DNA of 64,000 bases from Terebella lapidaria (taxonomy: Eukaryota > Annelida > Polychaeta > Terebellida > Terebellidae), in NCBI GenBank assembly GCA_949152475.1, contig OX424555.1:98489515-98553514 (forward strand), written 5' to 3'. Under the pieces are notes generated by a model. The model was not told the origin of the DNA, searched no databases, and saw only the letters and a program-made list of their open reading frames with translations. Both the position numbers and the translations under genes were made by a program. Of this stretch, positions 34,965-46,772 are shown piece by piece. The number at the start of each line of letters is the position of its first letter. The first letter of the stretch is position 1.

Positions 34965-37900
34965 CTACATTTTTTTTACAAACGTTTCAGGACATAGTCA
35001 TCAAGAGCCACTAAATCAATTCAGAACATAAAAAAGCTTTGATTTCTGGGGCCCTTTATACCAAAGTTTCCAGAACATGGTCATCGATGAATATTTAAGT
35101 GCAATTTATTCCCAGGATAGGCCACAAAACTAATTCAGAACAAGAAAAGGTTCCGATTTCTAGGCCCTTCAGCAGGCTCGAGACCCCCCCCCCTCCCCCC
35201 AAGCTGAGACAGGCTCGCTCTGTTTCTAGTTTTTGCATTTATTATGAAAGTATGGCAATCAATGGGTATTCAAATGAAATTTAAACCCAGGAAATGCCAT
35301 CAACTTACCTCAAGTCATAAAAAATTAGCCCAAGGGCTAAGAAAGGTTACCGGACAATATACATTTTAGATATTAGCCTTTTGTCCAGTGACCTTGAAAA
35401 TAAAGTCACTGATAAATTCAAGGCCATGAAATTTTCAACAAATATATCACTTCTAGTATGTCCACAATAAATTACTAAGCTGTAAAGTCGATAATAAGTG
35501 AGATATTAGCCATTCTGTGATGTGACCTTGAAAATGAGGTCAAAGTTCAAGTTCAAGGTCATGAAAATATTCAGTATATATCATTCCTCTATATTCGCAA
35601 TTGATTCCTATGCTGTAAATGTAAGTATCAATCTATTACCACCAATACAATCAGATTTTGATGATGCCAATAAGAAACGTAAAATACTACATTTTGCAAT
35701 AGAAACAAACAAAGCCCGACCAAATAGTTTATCCAAAGACACACTGGCGTCTTCAGGGGCAGACAATGTGTTAAATGTAGTTGTTTCTACTGTACACCAA
35801 ATGGAATTACTAGTATACAACTGCCCAACAACCTATGAAAATAATTTAGAAATCCGAATCTAACCCCATGGAATAAATACATGACAAGTACAAAAGTACC
35901 CAATCACAAGCCCGAAGGCTACTGAGTTGATGGTATCCTCGGGGACAGATTTAACGTCCGCCAGCAGTGACACCGACTCAGTGGTATAAATGTAAGTATC
36001 AATCTATTACCACCAATACAATCAAAATTTGATGATGCCAGTAATGAAACGTAAAATACAACATATATCATTCCTCTATATTCGCAATTGATTCCTATGC
36101 TGTAAATGTAAGTATCAATCTATTACCACCAATACAATCAGATTTTGATGATGCCAATAAGAAACGTAAAATACTACATTTTGCAATAGAAACAAACAAA
36201 GCCCGACCAAATAGTTTATCCAAAGACACACTGGCGTCATCAGGGGCAGATGTAAAGATGATAATAAGCGATATATTAGCCATTTTGTTCTCTGACCTTG
36301 AAAATGAGATCAAAGGTCAAATTCTAGATCACCAAAATATTCAGCATACATCATTTCCTATATGTTCACTATGGACCCCTAAGCTGTAAATTTGATAATA
36401 AGCGAGATATAAGCCATTTTGTCATATTCTGACCTTGAAAATAAAATGACTAACCTTGAAATTTAGGTCAAGGGTCAAATTCAAGGTCACGAGAATATTC
36501 AGCATATATCATTTCCTATATGTTCACAATTGATTCCTAAGCCGTAAAGTCGATAATAAGCGAGATATTAGCAATTTTGTCTGGTGACCTTGGAAATGAG
36601 GTCAAAGGTCAAATTCAAGGTCACGAGAATATTCAGCATATATCATTTCCTATATGCTCACAATTGATTCCTAAGCTGTAAAGTCGATAATAAGCGAGAT
36701 ATTAGCCATTTTGTCCGGTGACCTTGAAAATGAGGCCAAAGGTCAAATTCAAGGTCACGAGAATATTCAGCATATATCATTCCCTATATGTTCACAATGG
36801 ATTCCTAGGCTGTATAGTCGATAATAAGCGAGATATTAGCCATTTTGTCCTGTGACCTTGAAAATGAGGTCCAAGGTCGAATTCAAGGTCACGAGAATAT
36901 TCAGCATATATCATTTCCTATATGTTCACAATTGATTTCTAAGCTGTAAAGTCGATAATAAGCGAGATATTAGCTATTTTGTCCTGTGACCTTGAAAATG
37001 AGGTCAAAGGTCAAATTCAAGGTCACGAGAATATTCAGCATATATCATTTCCTATATGTCCACAATTGATTCCTGGTCTCTAATCTCAATATTAAGTGAG
37101 ATTTTAGGCTTAATGTGTCCCATTATAAAGCATAGGAGAATTTAACATGGAAAAGTCTCATTTGGGCCGAGTTTGGGCCAAAATGGCCCACTTCAAGCGA
37201 TTCAAACGCGACGAAATTTATAGACATCATAGGAGTACATATGAGGAGTGTTATGTTTCAAAAAGAAAAAAAGTTACTGAACAGATTTTGAGAAAATGGC
37301 CGCCAAAGTCCAAAATTGGCCGATTTTCGACAAAAATGGCCGCCATTTTGAAAAAATTGCGAAAATCAAAAAACTAAAAAATACCTCCTTCTTGAATTAT
37401 TTTTGTGCATTTTTGTGCAAAATTTCAGAAAGATTGGTCCGTAAACAAAAAAGATAAAAATGTGGACGACGCCGACGCCGAAGCCGACACCGACGCCGAC
37501 GCCGGACGCAACGCCATGCCAATAGGTTAGCGGACCAAAGGTCCGGTAACCTAAAAAGGCTGTGGCTTCAAGGTCTCTTGAGCGGGCCCCATACCCATAC
37601 TGGGACAGGCTCGCTTCACTCACAACTTTTTTTTACAAATATACCTGGGACAAGAAGTGGGATTTACACCCAGGAGATACCAGGAAGCTACCACAGGACA
37701 GAACGAAGGCTCTGGCATCGGGGGCCCTTGAGCGGGCCGCAGACCACACGCCGTATAATGTTGGACCCCCTCTTTTCAAATTCCTGGACCCACTCCTGAT
37801 TCATATCAAGCTGAGTTTATCTAGCATATCATGGAACGAGGATATAAGCGAATAGCCAGTTCTATATATTGATGATGTCATATCACTAAATAACCCTAAG

Positions 37901-38689
37901 TTTCATAGTACCAACATCAGAGATATTCATGCGAAATTTGAAATCAGCTAAATAACATAACTGATTATCCAATATCAGCTTATCTGGACATTTACCTTGA
38001 AATTGACCATGAAATGAATATATGACAAACGGGATGATTTCGTATTCAAACGGGATGATTTCGTATTCCCAGCATCACCAGCCAACGGCGTTTACGTGTC
38101 CCATTGAATCCGTCACGCTAGAGCATGTTCATCTCACCAGGAATTCATAGTCGGGGTATAATTTTTGGCTTCCTTCGTGGAGCAAACCATTTTTCTCTGT
38201 GTGTTATTACAATATTTATGTGTGGCATTTTTAAAGAAACAAATGTGTTATAATTGTGGAAGAAATAAGCCACCGTTGTTGTTGGTATTCCTTTGTGCTT
38301 TCACAACAAGAAAGAATGCAATTGAAAGACCAATGTATACATTCTCTTATTTTGCAGCATTCCGACATTCGTATAGATCTACTCTATTTTTGTCACCCGA
38401 GAAATGTTTTGTCCATTATTTATCAAAAATGTGTGTGAATCCACAATACCAATGTCATGAGGGCGTGGCCAGCTCATCTCTCGATGAGAGAGTCAACCAT
38501 AACTGAATAAGTTGGTGAATATTTACAACCTCTTCACAGATGAAGTTGGGTTACTTCCAAACTTTATATTGGAGTTTTCCCCCGAGGTTTTAAATTTTTA
38601 TCCTGCTAAGTGGCTTTAGCGTAGACAGCATGGTGAAGATGGGAAACCACAATGAAAATGATAACGAAAATGAAAAATACATTGTACTA
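34965..38689. repeat. Tandem duplication, copy 2 (3.7 kb)
   Basis: Second copy of 31262-34964. It carries a second long-form AGGTTACC element with minisatellite and a second RT remnant. Near identity means a recent event or an assembly artefact. Confidence 0.9.
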
Positions 38690-39059
38690 GTTGTGGTAAT
38701 CGTAATCAGATCCTTCCGGCAGTATGAGAAGTTTCACGAGTGTTGAACATATGGCAGAATAATGAGAATATGTTTATTTTGATAAAAACTGAGATTTGGG
38801 TACTTTTTATTTATTTTTTCTCACGTTGGTATAAATGGTTAGTAAACCAGATCTTTCACACTTTGAAAGTACATATTGTTCACACATAGTGATGAAATAA
38901 TTAACTGTCCATGTTATTGGTGAACATGGAAGATAAATGCCACAGCAAGCACCAACGACCATTATCTACTGATCTTATGTCAGAGTTATATGGCTGTCAC
39001 ACAATTTTGATTTTGGTTGACCTAAAATGACCAGGCGTCAATCAATTATCTTCAATCAC
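38690..39059. other. Unassigned stretch
   Basis: AT-rich, with no coding signal. A short piece near 38870-38940 is weakly similar to the region after the RT remnant near 2570. Confidence 0.3.
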
Positions 39060-39385
39060 ACTTATTTTGGATCCCGGAGTTGCACAAAAATCCACACAAA
39101 GAACGATATATTTCAGGTTCAGCATCATGTTCTACCAAAGCCCTTTCTAAAATATCAACTGTTATATTTTTTAAAATTAAACAGGGTCTTCAAAAGTACT
39201 CTGAAACCATCTATTCTAGAAGTGGTATAAACCAAATGTGGATATTAAGAAATTCCAAATCTTTATTGGAATATCTACATGTACACACACTTTCAAAAGT
39301 AAAGTCTATCAAAACATTTGATTTCTCAACTTTGTACAATACTATACCTCATTCTGAACTGAATTCTCAGCCTAAAAAACTAATC
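39060..39385 (+). pseudogene. RT N-terminal fragment, plus strand
   Basis: The frame reads LFWIPELHKNPHKERYISGS, then CSTKALSKISTVIFFKIKQG, YSRSGINQMWIL and SIKTFDFSTLYNTIPH. This is the N-terminal part of the GIPMGTNCAPLLAD-family RT, up to the first catalytic aspartate (FDFSTLY). It stops where a minus-strand copy of the family begins at 39386, so two fragments abut in opposite orientation. Confidence 0.65.
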
Positions 39386-39866
39386 AATAGACGTGGAATC
39401 AATACCCAGTATTAAGTATTCCGAGCAAACAAAACAGGGTCCGTTATCCAATCTCATAGTCCGGGGACAGAAAGTCATATCAGGCATACGAAGTGAGAGA
39501 AAACAAAAATGACAGGGAAACTCATGAACCCCCTCCAATAGGAGGTGAAATCAGGTGTTCCGGAAAGAGTGAGCATTTCCTGCCCCACTAGTGGCACCCG
39601 TCATGAATTCCCTAAAATTAACATGAAAATAGATCTAGTTGCATGGCAGACATGGATTTGCTGTATTTATCAACCAGATCATGATGACGTCCATATATGT
39701 TCTAAAACGCAGCTATAAGTTTTGGTATAACATATCCTCGTCGGAGCAGTTTAGAGACAAAATCCTCATATTTGCAACTAGCTCTGGAATAGCGTATAAG
39801 TTGAGAAACAAACACACCATATGCCGGTGACATAGGAATGTTGCTGCTTAAAAAGGGGAAATTCTA
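39386..39866 (-). pseudogene. RT-family 3' fragment, minus strand
   Basis: Matches 43810-44290. In the minus sense it starts within the C-terminal part of the RT (SSNIPMSPAYGVFVSQLI-like), passes through GGGTGCCACTAGTGGGGCAG and ends CCACGTCTATT at 39386. The copy at 43810 ends at the same base, so this is probably the true 3' end of the family. The RT part is truncated and frame-broken. Confidence 0.65.
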
Positions 39867-40124
39867 TTATCGGTCCGTTCGTCATCATTGCATGAACTAT
39901 TTACATGTGATATGTTACTACTTACAGTGTGTACCTCCTCCAAACGGTTGAACTAGGAATTGCTGTTTTCTGATGCCTACAAAATACTCACAGTTACGTG
40001 TGTGATACATCAGTGTGAATCAAGAATGAATCAGTAGGAATAAAGAAGTTTACTTGGATGTCCTACAATGGGTTTTATTGTCTGGAGTATTGTATACTTG
40101 GTGTTGGGTCCATTATTTCGGACA

Positions 40125-40787
40125 ATATCACAGCATATCGCTAGAGGCTGATATACGTGATCAACTGCAAATCCAGATTCTTTTTTGTTAATCCTCAAAC
40201 AACGTTTAACCGACACATCTAAACAAAATTGGCATGATGAAATAAATGTAAATTCAAAACTTGTACTGTATAGTAACTTCAAGAGTGACCTTGTGTTTGA
40301 AAATTATCTCCAAGCAGACATATGTAAAAAACATTGTATAGCCCTGACCCGATTTCGATGTAGTAACCATAATCTTCAAATAGAAACAGGTAGACAACAA
40401 AATGTAGACAAACAGTTTAGAATGTGTTTCTATTGTAAGTCAAGAAATAATGTCGAAGTTATTGAAGACGAAGTACACTTACTAATTGTATGCCAATTGT
40501 ATACGGATATTCGAAATAAGTTCTTAGATAAATTTATTTCTGTTAACCACTCAAATCAAGAAAATTTTGTCTACATCATGTCCCAAAAACATTGTATTTC
40601 TAGTTTAGCAGCATATATATATAATGCTTTCAACATTCGAAACGTGTTTCAAAAGGATTGAGCATAGTATTCACTAAGATCAAGCTCTGCATTGTGTCTC
40701 TAGTTATGGATTTTTGCACCGATTGTAACGGATTTTATGTGCATATGGGCCGATGGCCTTTCATGAATAAAGACAACAACAACAACT
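40125..40787 (+). pseudogene. LINE 3' end with zinc-binding C-terminus
   Basis: An open frame (40185-40661) reads LTDTSKQNWHDEIN, ALTRFRCSNHNLQIETGR, then MCFYCKSRNNVEVIEDEVHL and LIVCQLYTDIR. The CxxC...H...C arrangement with EDE.H is the cysteine-histidine motif found C-terminal to the RT in several LINE groups. After the stop at 40659 comes a short 3' UTR with AATAAAG (40766-40772) followed by a (ACA)n tail to 40787. EN and RT are absent, so this is a 5'-truncated LINE insertion. Confidence 0.7.
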
Positions 40788-41162
40788 GCATACCAACAAT
40801 CCGCTTGGTTGGTATTCAGAAGACCTGAAGTTTATTCTTGAGAACTTTGCGAAACAACCGACACACAAATAGTTATCAGCCAAGGGAAGATGATAAAATT
40901 TTTTTCACGAGAAACGTAGAGAAAGCCCAAAAGCAATGAACGAAGTTCCAGTGTGTTATATACACAGTAGTGTATAAGGTATACAAGATGGTGTATATGG
41001 TACACTGGAGGGTATAGTCAGGTTGTTACAGCCACAAGTTTATTGGAAGTACATATTGTTAATGATGGTTAATTGACAGCCTAAAAGTGAAAAAGTCTAC
41101 TTTTTACGATGGATAATGTAATACTCTGAAGAAAAATCTTTAACTTTGAGGAAGCAGTGATG

Positions 41163-42475
41163 AATCAGATCTGAAAATTCGCAAGGCTGCGAAACATTTC
41201 AAGTTCCCACACAGTAATTTTCGTTACCTTGCCAAAGGGAAATACAGAGATGGCTGCAGGAAGTTTGGGAGACTGACAGTTATATGCCCTGAACTGGCAG
41301 CAGACCTCGTCAAGTACCTGGTCTACTTGGCAGGACAAGGAATCCCTCTGACCCAAAAAGTGCTGAGAAATATTGTTCTAGGTGTTGTCGAAAAGTTAAA
41401 ACTGAAGATACCTGTCAGTCGTGATGCCACAGTTGATGCCAACAATCTGAAGCCATCTGTTTCCAGCGAAGGACACGGTCTAGTTCAAAGTCATTGTCAA
41501 TAAATGCGAGCATACCAGAAGCAAATGAAGTTCAATGGCCACACTACCGTTGTCATGGCGACATCAGCTTCAGGACCAATCACCCCCCTCTCATCATTTT
41601 CCAAGATACCTGTCCAACATCTTTCAGTAGGATTTCAGAAAACTGGGCCTTCTCTAAGCTATATGGTGGATAAACAGCGATTGTTCCTGAGCTGGTTGCG
41701 CGAAGTTTTCATCCTATACTGTGGTCGCGAGAAAGGGTAATGGACAACCATTCACCCCACATCACCCGTGATGTCATCGACATCGCCCAACAGAACAAAG
41801 TCATTCTGTTTGCTCGCCACCCCACTTCTTTCATCTTCTGCAGCCACTGGACAACAACTACTTCAGTCATCTGAAGAGACCGTTCGGTGAGGTTGCTTCG
41901 AGACTCCAGCAGGCAATCAACAAGATTCTAGCATCAACTGTCACCTCCTCATTCTCAGACTGGTCTGGTTCCATTCCAGCGACTGATCATTCCTGATCAA
42001 ACGATCCAGCACTAGAGGCCTCCATCCACAACAGTGCTAATTCTTCCAGGTGTGGTCAACCCAAGGAAAATCCCCTTGTTTGTCTTGGCATAGTCCCGCC
42101 ATCCCCTATGTCCTGCTTGTTCTGCTTGGGTAAATTTAAAGAAGATGGTGGCTGAAATTCCAGCTAAGCTGTCTAAGAAGGTTGGAGCCAAGATGACCGC
42201 CAAGTTTATTTCACCACAACAGACAGAACAGAATGTCAAGTGCTTCAGCACCTGCACCAAAGCCTGGAATTTCACATGTGATGTCGACTCAACAGTGGCA
42301 GACTCACTTTCTGGAGGCACCCAATGAGGTAGATAACATATGTGGAGTGTGTCTGCTGTCAACCGCAAGTGATAACTGGGCAGGATGCGACAAATGTCCA
42401 CAATGGTATCACTATGACTGCGTACATAATCTCGTTATGCCCCTGTTACTTTCGTCCCGTGCTGCCACCATGTGA
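41163..42475 (+). pseudogene. Tigger/pogo-like transposase pseudogene with PHD-like finger
   Basis: The plus strand gives a helix-turn-helix start (KIRKAAKHFKFPHSNFRYLA, then GIPLTQKVLRNIVL). The DDE catalytic core follows: HTTVVMATSASGPITPLSSF, FLSWLREVFILYCGREKG, then MDNHSPHITRDVIDIAQQNK, where MDNH is the second catalytic aspartate. The frame shifts at about 41739 between REKG and MDNHSPH, and stops break the later part. At 42341-42427 the frame reads CGVC, WAGCDKCPQWYHYDC: a PHD-type zinc finger, as seen C-terminal in some invertebrate Tigger-like proteins. The terminal inverted repeats were not located. Confidence 0.7.
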
Positions 42476-42589
42476 ACAAAATCAGCAGCATGAGAAAAAT
42501 ATACAATGCCGATCATTAGGTTTTAATATCACAAAGCGTCTGATCATCGGAAAAAGAACACATCAACACCTCATATAGAAAACATCCTC

Positions 42590-43809
42590 AAGGATCAGAA
42601 ACATTTATCTTGTTTAATCTTTTTTTTATTTACAGTCTTATACAAGGGAAACTTTTACGTCATTACATGCCAAGCTGAACCACATTTGCACTATTCCAGC
42701 ACAGAAATAACACTGCTTGATAAATGTAGAAAAATAAGCATCTTCCATAAGTCTTTCTCTTGATAGTTCGGAAACTGATAATATTGAGTCAGAATAATAC
42801 CTCATTTCAAGCCTTCCACCTGATAGTTTCAAAACTGATAATATTGTGCCAAACATATTTTGATTCTCAGGGAGCGGGTCAAGGAATTTGGGGGTTGGCC
42901 TGGGGGTCCGAAGAACCCGAAATTAACAAACTAATTGGATTGGGTACTTATGTACTTGTCATATACCTATTGCATTGGGTTTGTTTGGGAATTCCAAAGG
43001 CTATTAGTGGATTGTTGGATAGGTGTATGCTGATTCATCTTGTGTACAGCATAAATAATCAAATTGTTTATGCTCATCAAGATCTGGTTGTAAGGTTTTA
43101 TACATACATTTGTGCGGTGTAAGAATGTAGTCTCGTGGAGTTTAAGACATCTGTTACTGGCCTTATGGACAAAGCCACAATAATAATGAAAAACTGCAGA
43201 AGATATATTGTGCATGACTTGGGATTTCTTTTTAAAAATATGAATGAGTGTATCAGCTGAGTACCGTCGCATTGCTGGTCTATGTATGTTGTCAGCATGG
43301 AGTTGATATCATCGATATCAAAGTCATATTTATCGTGACTTGTTCTCACATATGGCTCAGAAATGTGCTGATACATTCATGCTGAGTAGTGTTGTGATCC
43401 TGATAATTTATGACAAAATCCTTCCTAATATGACTGTTGATGGTCATCATAACTGACACAAGTCACGAACCACAGGAGTGATGGGTATCCCTCCAGGCGG
43501 TATTTGGTCTTCGTGTGTTCTTTTGTCTATACATGTTTTGAATCGCTTCAGCAGACACCTTGTCTGATCTGGTTAGCCTATAGATTTTTACACTGTGGGA
43601 ATTCTTTAGAATGACAGTGACCGATGTGGACGTCCACTTGTATGGTAGCCTTATCAGCGGCGTCAGAGTGTCCACACTATCCAAGGTTTGTTCTTTGTCG
43701 CTTATCGATATAATTCTGATAATTTGATTAAAATATTTCATATGAATCGTATCTATTTATATCATGAAATCATAAGTGACAATTACAGATCAATTGTACG
43801 GTGAAAAAT
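42590..43809. other. Unassigned stretch with weak array similarity
   Basis: 42640-42850 is a diverged relative of array bases near 6740-6880 (CAGCACAGAAATAACA..., AAGTCTTTC...). It contains a local direct repeat GAAACTGATAATATTG / AAAACTGATAATATTG. The open frame at 42760-43122 (GIWGLAWGSEEPEINK) matches nothing I know. The rest shows no structure. Confidence 0.35.
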
Positions 43810-44875
43810 AATAGACGTGGAATCAATACCCAGTATTAAGTATTCCGAGCAAACAAAACAGGGTCCGTTATCCAATCTCATAGTCCGGGGACAGAAAGTC
43901 ATATCAGGCATATGAAGTGAGAGAAAACAAAATCAGGCGAAATCAGGTGTTCCGGGAAGAGTGAGCATTTCCTGCCCCACTAGTGGCACCCGTCATGAAT
44001 TCCCCAAAATTAACATGAAAATAGATCTAGTTGCATGGCAGACATGGATTTGCTGTATTTATCAACCAGATCATGATGACGTCCATAAAATTTCTTAAAC
44101 GCAGCTATAAGTCTTGGTAAAACATATCCTTGTCGTAGCAGTTTAGAGACTAGCTGGGCACTTCGATAGACAAAGTCCTCATATTTGCAACTAGCTCTGG
44201 AATAGCGTATAAGTTGAGAAACAAACACACCATATGCCGGTGACATAGGAATGTTGCTGCTTAGAAAAGGGAAATTGACTATGGAAAAATTGAAATCATC
44301 ACGTTTGTCATATAATCTAGTTGACAGGTTAGAATCATTATCGAGGATATTTGCTGTATTTATCAACCAGATCATGATGACGTCCATAAAATTTCTTAAA
44401 CGCAGCTATAAGTCTTGGTAAAACATATCCTTGTCGTAGCAGTTTAGAGACTAGCTGGGCACTTCGATAGACAAAGTCCTCATATTTGCAACTAGCTCTG
44501 GAATAGCGTATAAGTTGAGAAACAAACACACCATATGCCGGTGACATAGGAATGTTGCTGCTTAGAAAAGGGAAATTGACTATGGAAAAATTGAAATCAT
44601 CACGTTTGTCATATAATCTAGTTGACAGGTTAGAATCATTATCAATCTCCAACCTCAGGTCTAGATAGTTGGAAAAATTAGCGGAGTCTGTAGTATCCTT
44701 AATTTCAAGTTCCTTAGGATATATGACATCCAAATAATCACCAAACTTGGGATTATTTAGCGACAATACATCATCTATGTATCGGAAAGTGAAATTAAAA
44801 TTACTTGTTAGTTTCTTAGAACTTCCTCGTTGTAAATGTTGGATAAAATCTGATTCATATGAGTATAAAAACAGG
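43810..44875 (-). pseudogene. RT-family copy, left half, split by LTR element
   Basis: In the minus sense, LFLYSYESDFIQHLQRGSSK leads into FTFRYIDDVLSLNN, ELEIKDTTDS, LYDKRDDFNFSIVNFPFLSS, AYGVFVSQLIRYSRASCKYE and FKKFYGRHHDLVDKYSK, then the family 3' region to 43810. It is the best-preserved copy in the window. A 301-base tandem duplication (44049-44349 and 44350-44650) repeats the C-terminal part. The coding sequence stops at 44875, where the LTR element begins, and the upstream part continues at 61724-61903. Confidence 0.75.
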
Positions 44876-45599
44876 TGTAAAGTTATTGACTACCGTCCGC
44901 TCTTCGGGATCCTCGAGGATAGTCCTCTCTCATCCGAGTCCTTGCGGACGCGCATCCGCTATTCCGGATTCCGCTCACCGGAGGTCGCTGCGGACACGGT
45001 AACTACTTCAGCATTAACGGTAACCAGGTAACAGCCCACCCGACACTCCCAGGCCTACGGACACCGTTCAGAAACTAGTTCATCCCTACGGTGTTAACTG
45101 GCGGGGCCTGGCGAGCCGCGGTCTGCCTCGGGGACGGAACCCTGTACAGTCCGACATGCTGGCCAGAGCCTATGTCACACGTCCCGGGAAGGGAGAGAAC
45201 TGGCGATCCACAGGGCGTACGCCCCCGAGTCAGCAACTTGTCTCTCCCAGCCCGGGCCTCCCCATGGAAATCGTCCCCAGGGCTCTAGGAGCCCTCTACT
45301 CAGAACCAGGGAACACAAAGCTCATGGCGAGCCTTGTGTGCGTCCTAGTCACTTTCTCTCGGACAATCTCCTCGATCGAGTCGCTTCCAGTGTATATATA
45401 ATACACCACAAGCTGTAGGGCGCACGCGAGGTCTAATCGATCCATTGTTATAGTTTACTGGAGCGTAAATTACAATGCGTCGCCATGGCAACGCACGCTC
45501 GAACGGAGCATGTCAAAACAAGGCCAAGTACGAAAAGGCCACATAAATGGCATTTATGTTTACAATCACCTGCCGCGTGCTTAGGGCAAAATCGCCACA
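44876..45599 (-). repeat. Gypsy LTR, downstream copy
   Basis: Matches 60990-61723 with about seven substitutions, all transitions, and two or three small indels. In the element's sense it starts TGTGGCGATTTTGCCC and ends CTTTACA. A TATTATATATACA box (minus strand, near 45391-45403) may be the core promoter. Confidence 0.92.
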
Positions 45600-45614
45600 T
45601 TACCCCCTTCTTAC
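45600..45614 (-). other. Polypurine tract of the LTR element
   Basis: Minus-strand GTAAGAAGGGGGTAA lies directly before the downstream LTR, where a plus-strand primer tract is expected. Confidence 0.6.
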
Positions 45615-45985
45615 AATGTTGGTCCCCAACATGTTCCGCCCGCGCCCAAAACAGCCAAAACCCGACGAAGGCTTCGCATGGCGGGGTCCGGAAGAAGGCA
45701 AGATGGCAACGCCCGGAAGTCACGGCGCAAGACACTAGGACTTTAAGAGTCCCTTTTGGAAGAATGGGGAACTACCCCCGGACTTACGGAGTAAACTATA
45801 ACGCGCTTTGCAATTTTGAATAAACCCTCATAAACAACCTAAAATTTTTGACCGAGGTGGTCCAAAACCGTGTGATGACCTTGGAAGGTCATCCGTTATA
45901 AAAGGACGGTGTGTCGAGTCTTTGGAATATCTTTAAGGTTAAACTTTAAATTTAGGAATTTTGTAAAACGAGTGCGGCGACGAGG

Positions 45986-46772
45986 CTAGTGCCCTAGCCT
46001 TCCTCCCGTTGTCATAGGCTCCTCATCCGTGCCGCCTGTCTTGGGGTCTGGCGGCGGTGACGAGTCCCTACGCCGCGGAAGCAGCGGAGCCGGCATAGAG
46101 AAAGCCGGCTGCACGGGCGGATGAGGCAGGCCCGGTGGCACTTGCAGGGGCTTCTGCGGTGAGCCCTGCAATCCGGGTCCTGACGGAGCCATCACGACGG
46201 AGGCCGGTAGAGATGTCGCGCCGAGATCTGCAATGGCGCGGAACATCTCTACCGTATCGTGGGTGCGCTGAGGACCGGCCGTCCGTTCTCCCCACACCTG
46301 GACCAGGTATGGGTAGATGGCCAGCTCCAAAGCGGCATCCGCCCGCCGGAGAGCCGCCTGGTTCAGGGCGGACGACTCGGGGTCATCGACGCCCTGGAGT
46401 AGGCGAGTCCGAGCGGCCTCGGCTTCGTCAAGACAACTCAATGTCCACACTAGCAAGTCCCGCACCACCGCAGTCCATCACCTCTTCCATACGAGGAAAA
46501 GGCGACGGATCCAAGAGCTGCTCGGCGCCTGGCGTGGCCGAGTCACTCTCTGCGGGGCCGTCCTCCGCGACCTCACTCTCGGACTCGGTTCCTGTGTAAG
46601 AACCAGAGCCGGAGCTGGATTCCGCAGAACCAATATCTTCGCCTTCGGAGACGTCCTCGCGGTCATCATCCTCAGGCCTAGCTAGGGGTCTCGAGTACAC
46701 ACTAGTGCGCTCTAGAGACCCCTCCTCCCTTCCCACATCATCACCCCAGCCGTCACTTGACTCAGACATCAA
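45986..46772 (-). other. Open frames between integrase and the downstream LTR
   Basis: Two overlapping open frames on the element strand: 46428-46772 (acidic and serine-rich: MMSESSDGWGDDVGREEGS, EDDDREDVSEGED) and 45986-46468 (helical start DEAEAARTRLLQ, then proline-rich). Neither has a membrane segment or a known domain, so I see no envelope. They could be an accessory region of the LTR element or captured sequence. No function is assigned. Confidence 0.4.

Noticed and set aside
39060-39866. Opposite-facing RT pieces as a twin-priming inversion
   Set aside because: The 5' piece lies beyond the 3' end of the other piece rather than upstream of it, so the order does not fit twin priming.
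42760-43122. 120-codon frame with GIWGLAWGSEEPEINK
   Set aside because: No recognisable family; part overlaps a diverged array segment, so I cannot support it as a gene.
45485-45823. Plus-strand frames across the LTR and next region
   Set aside because: Antisense shadows in GC-rich LTR-element sequence; no domain or homology.
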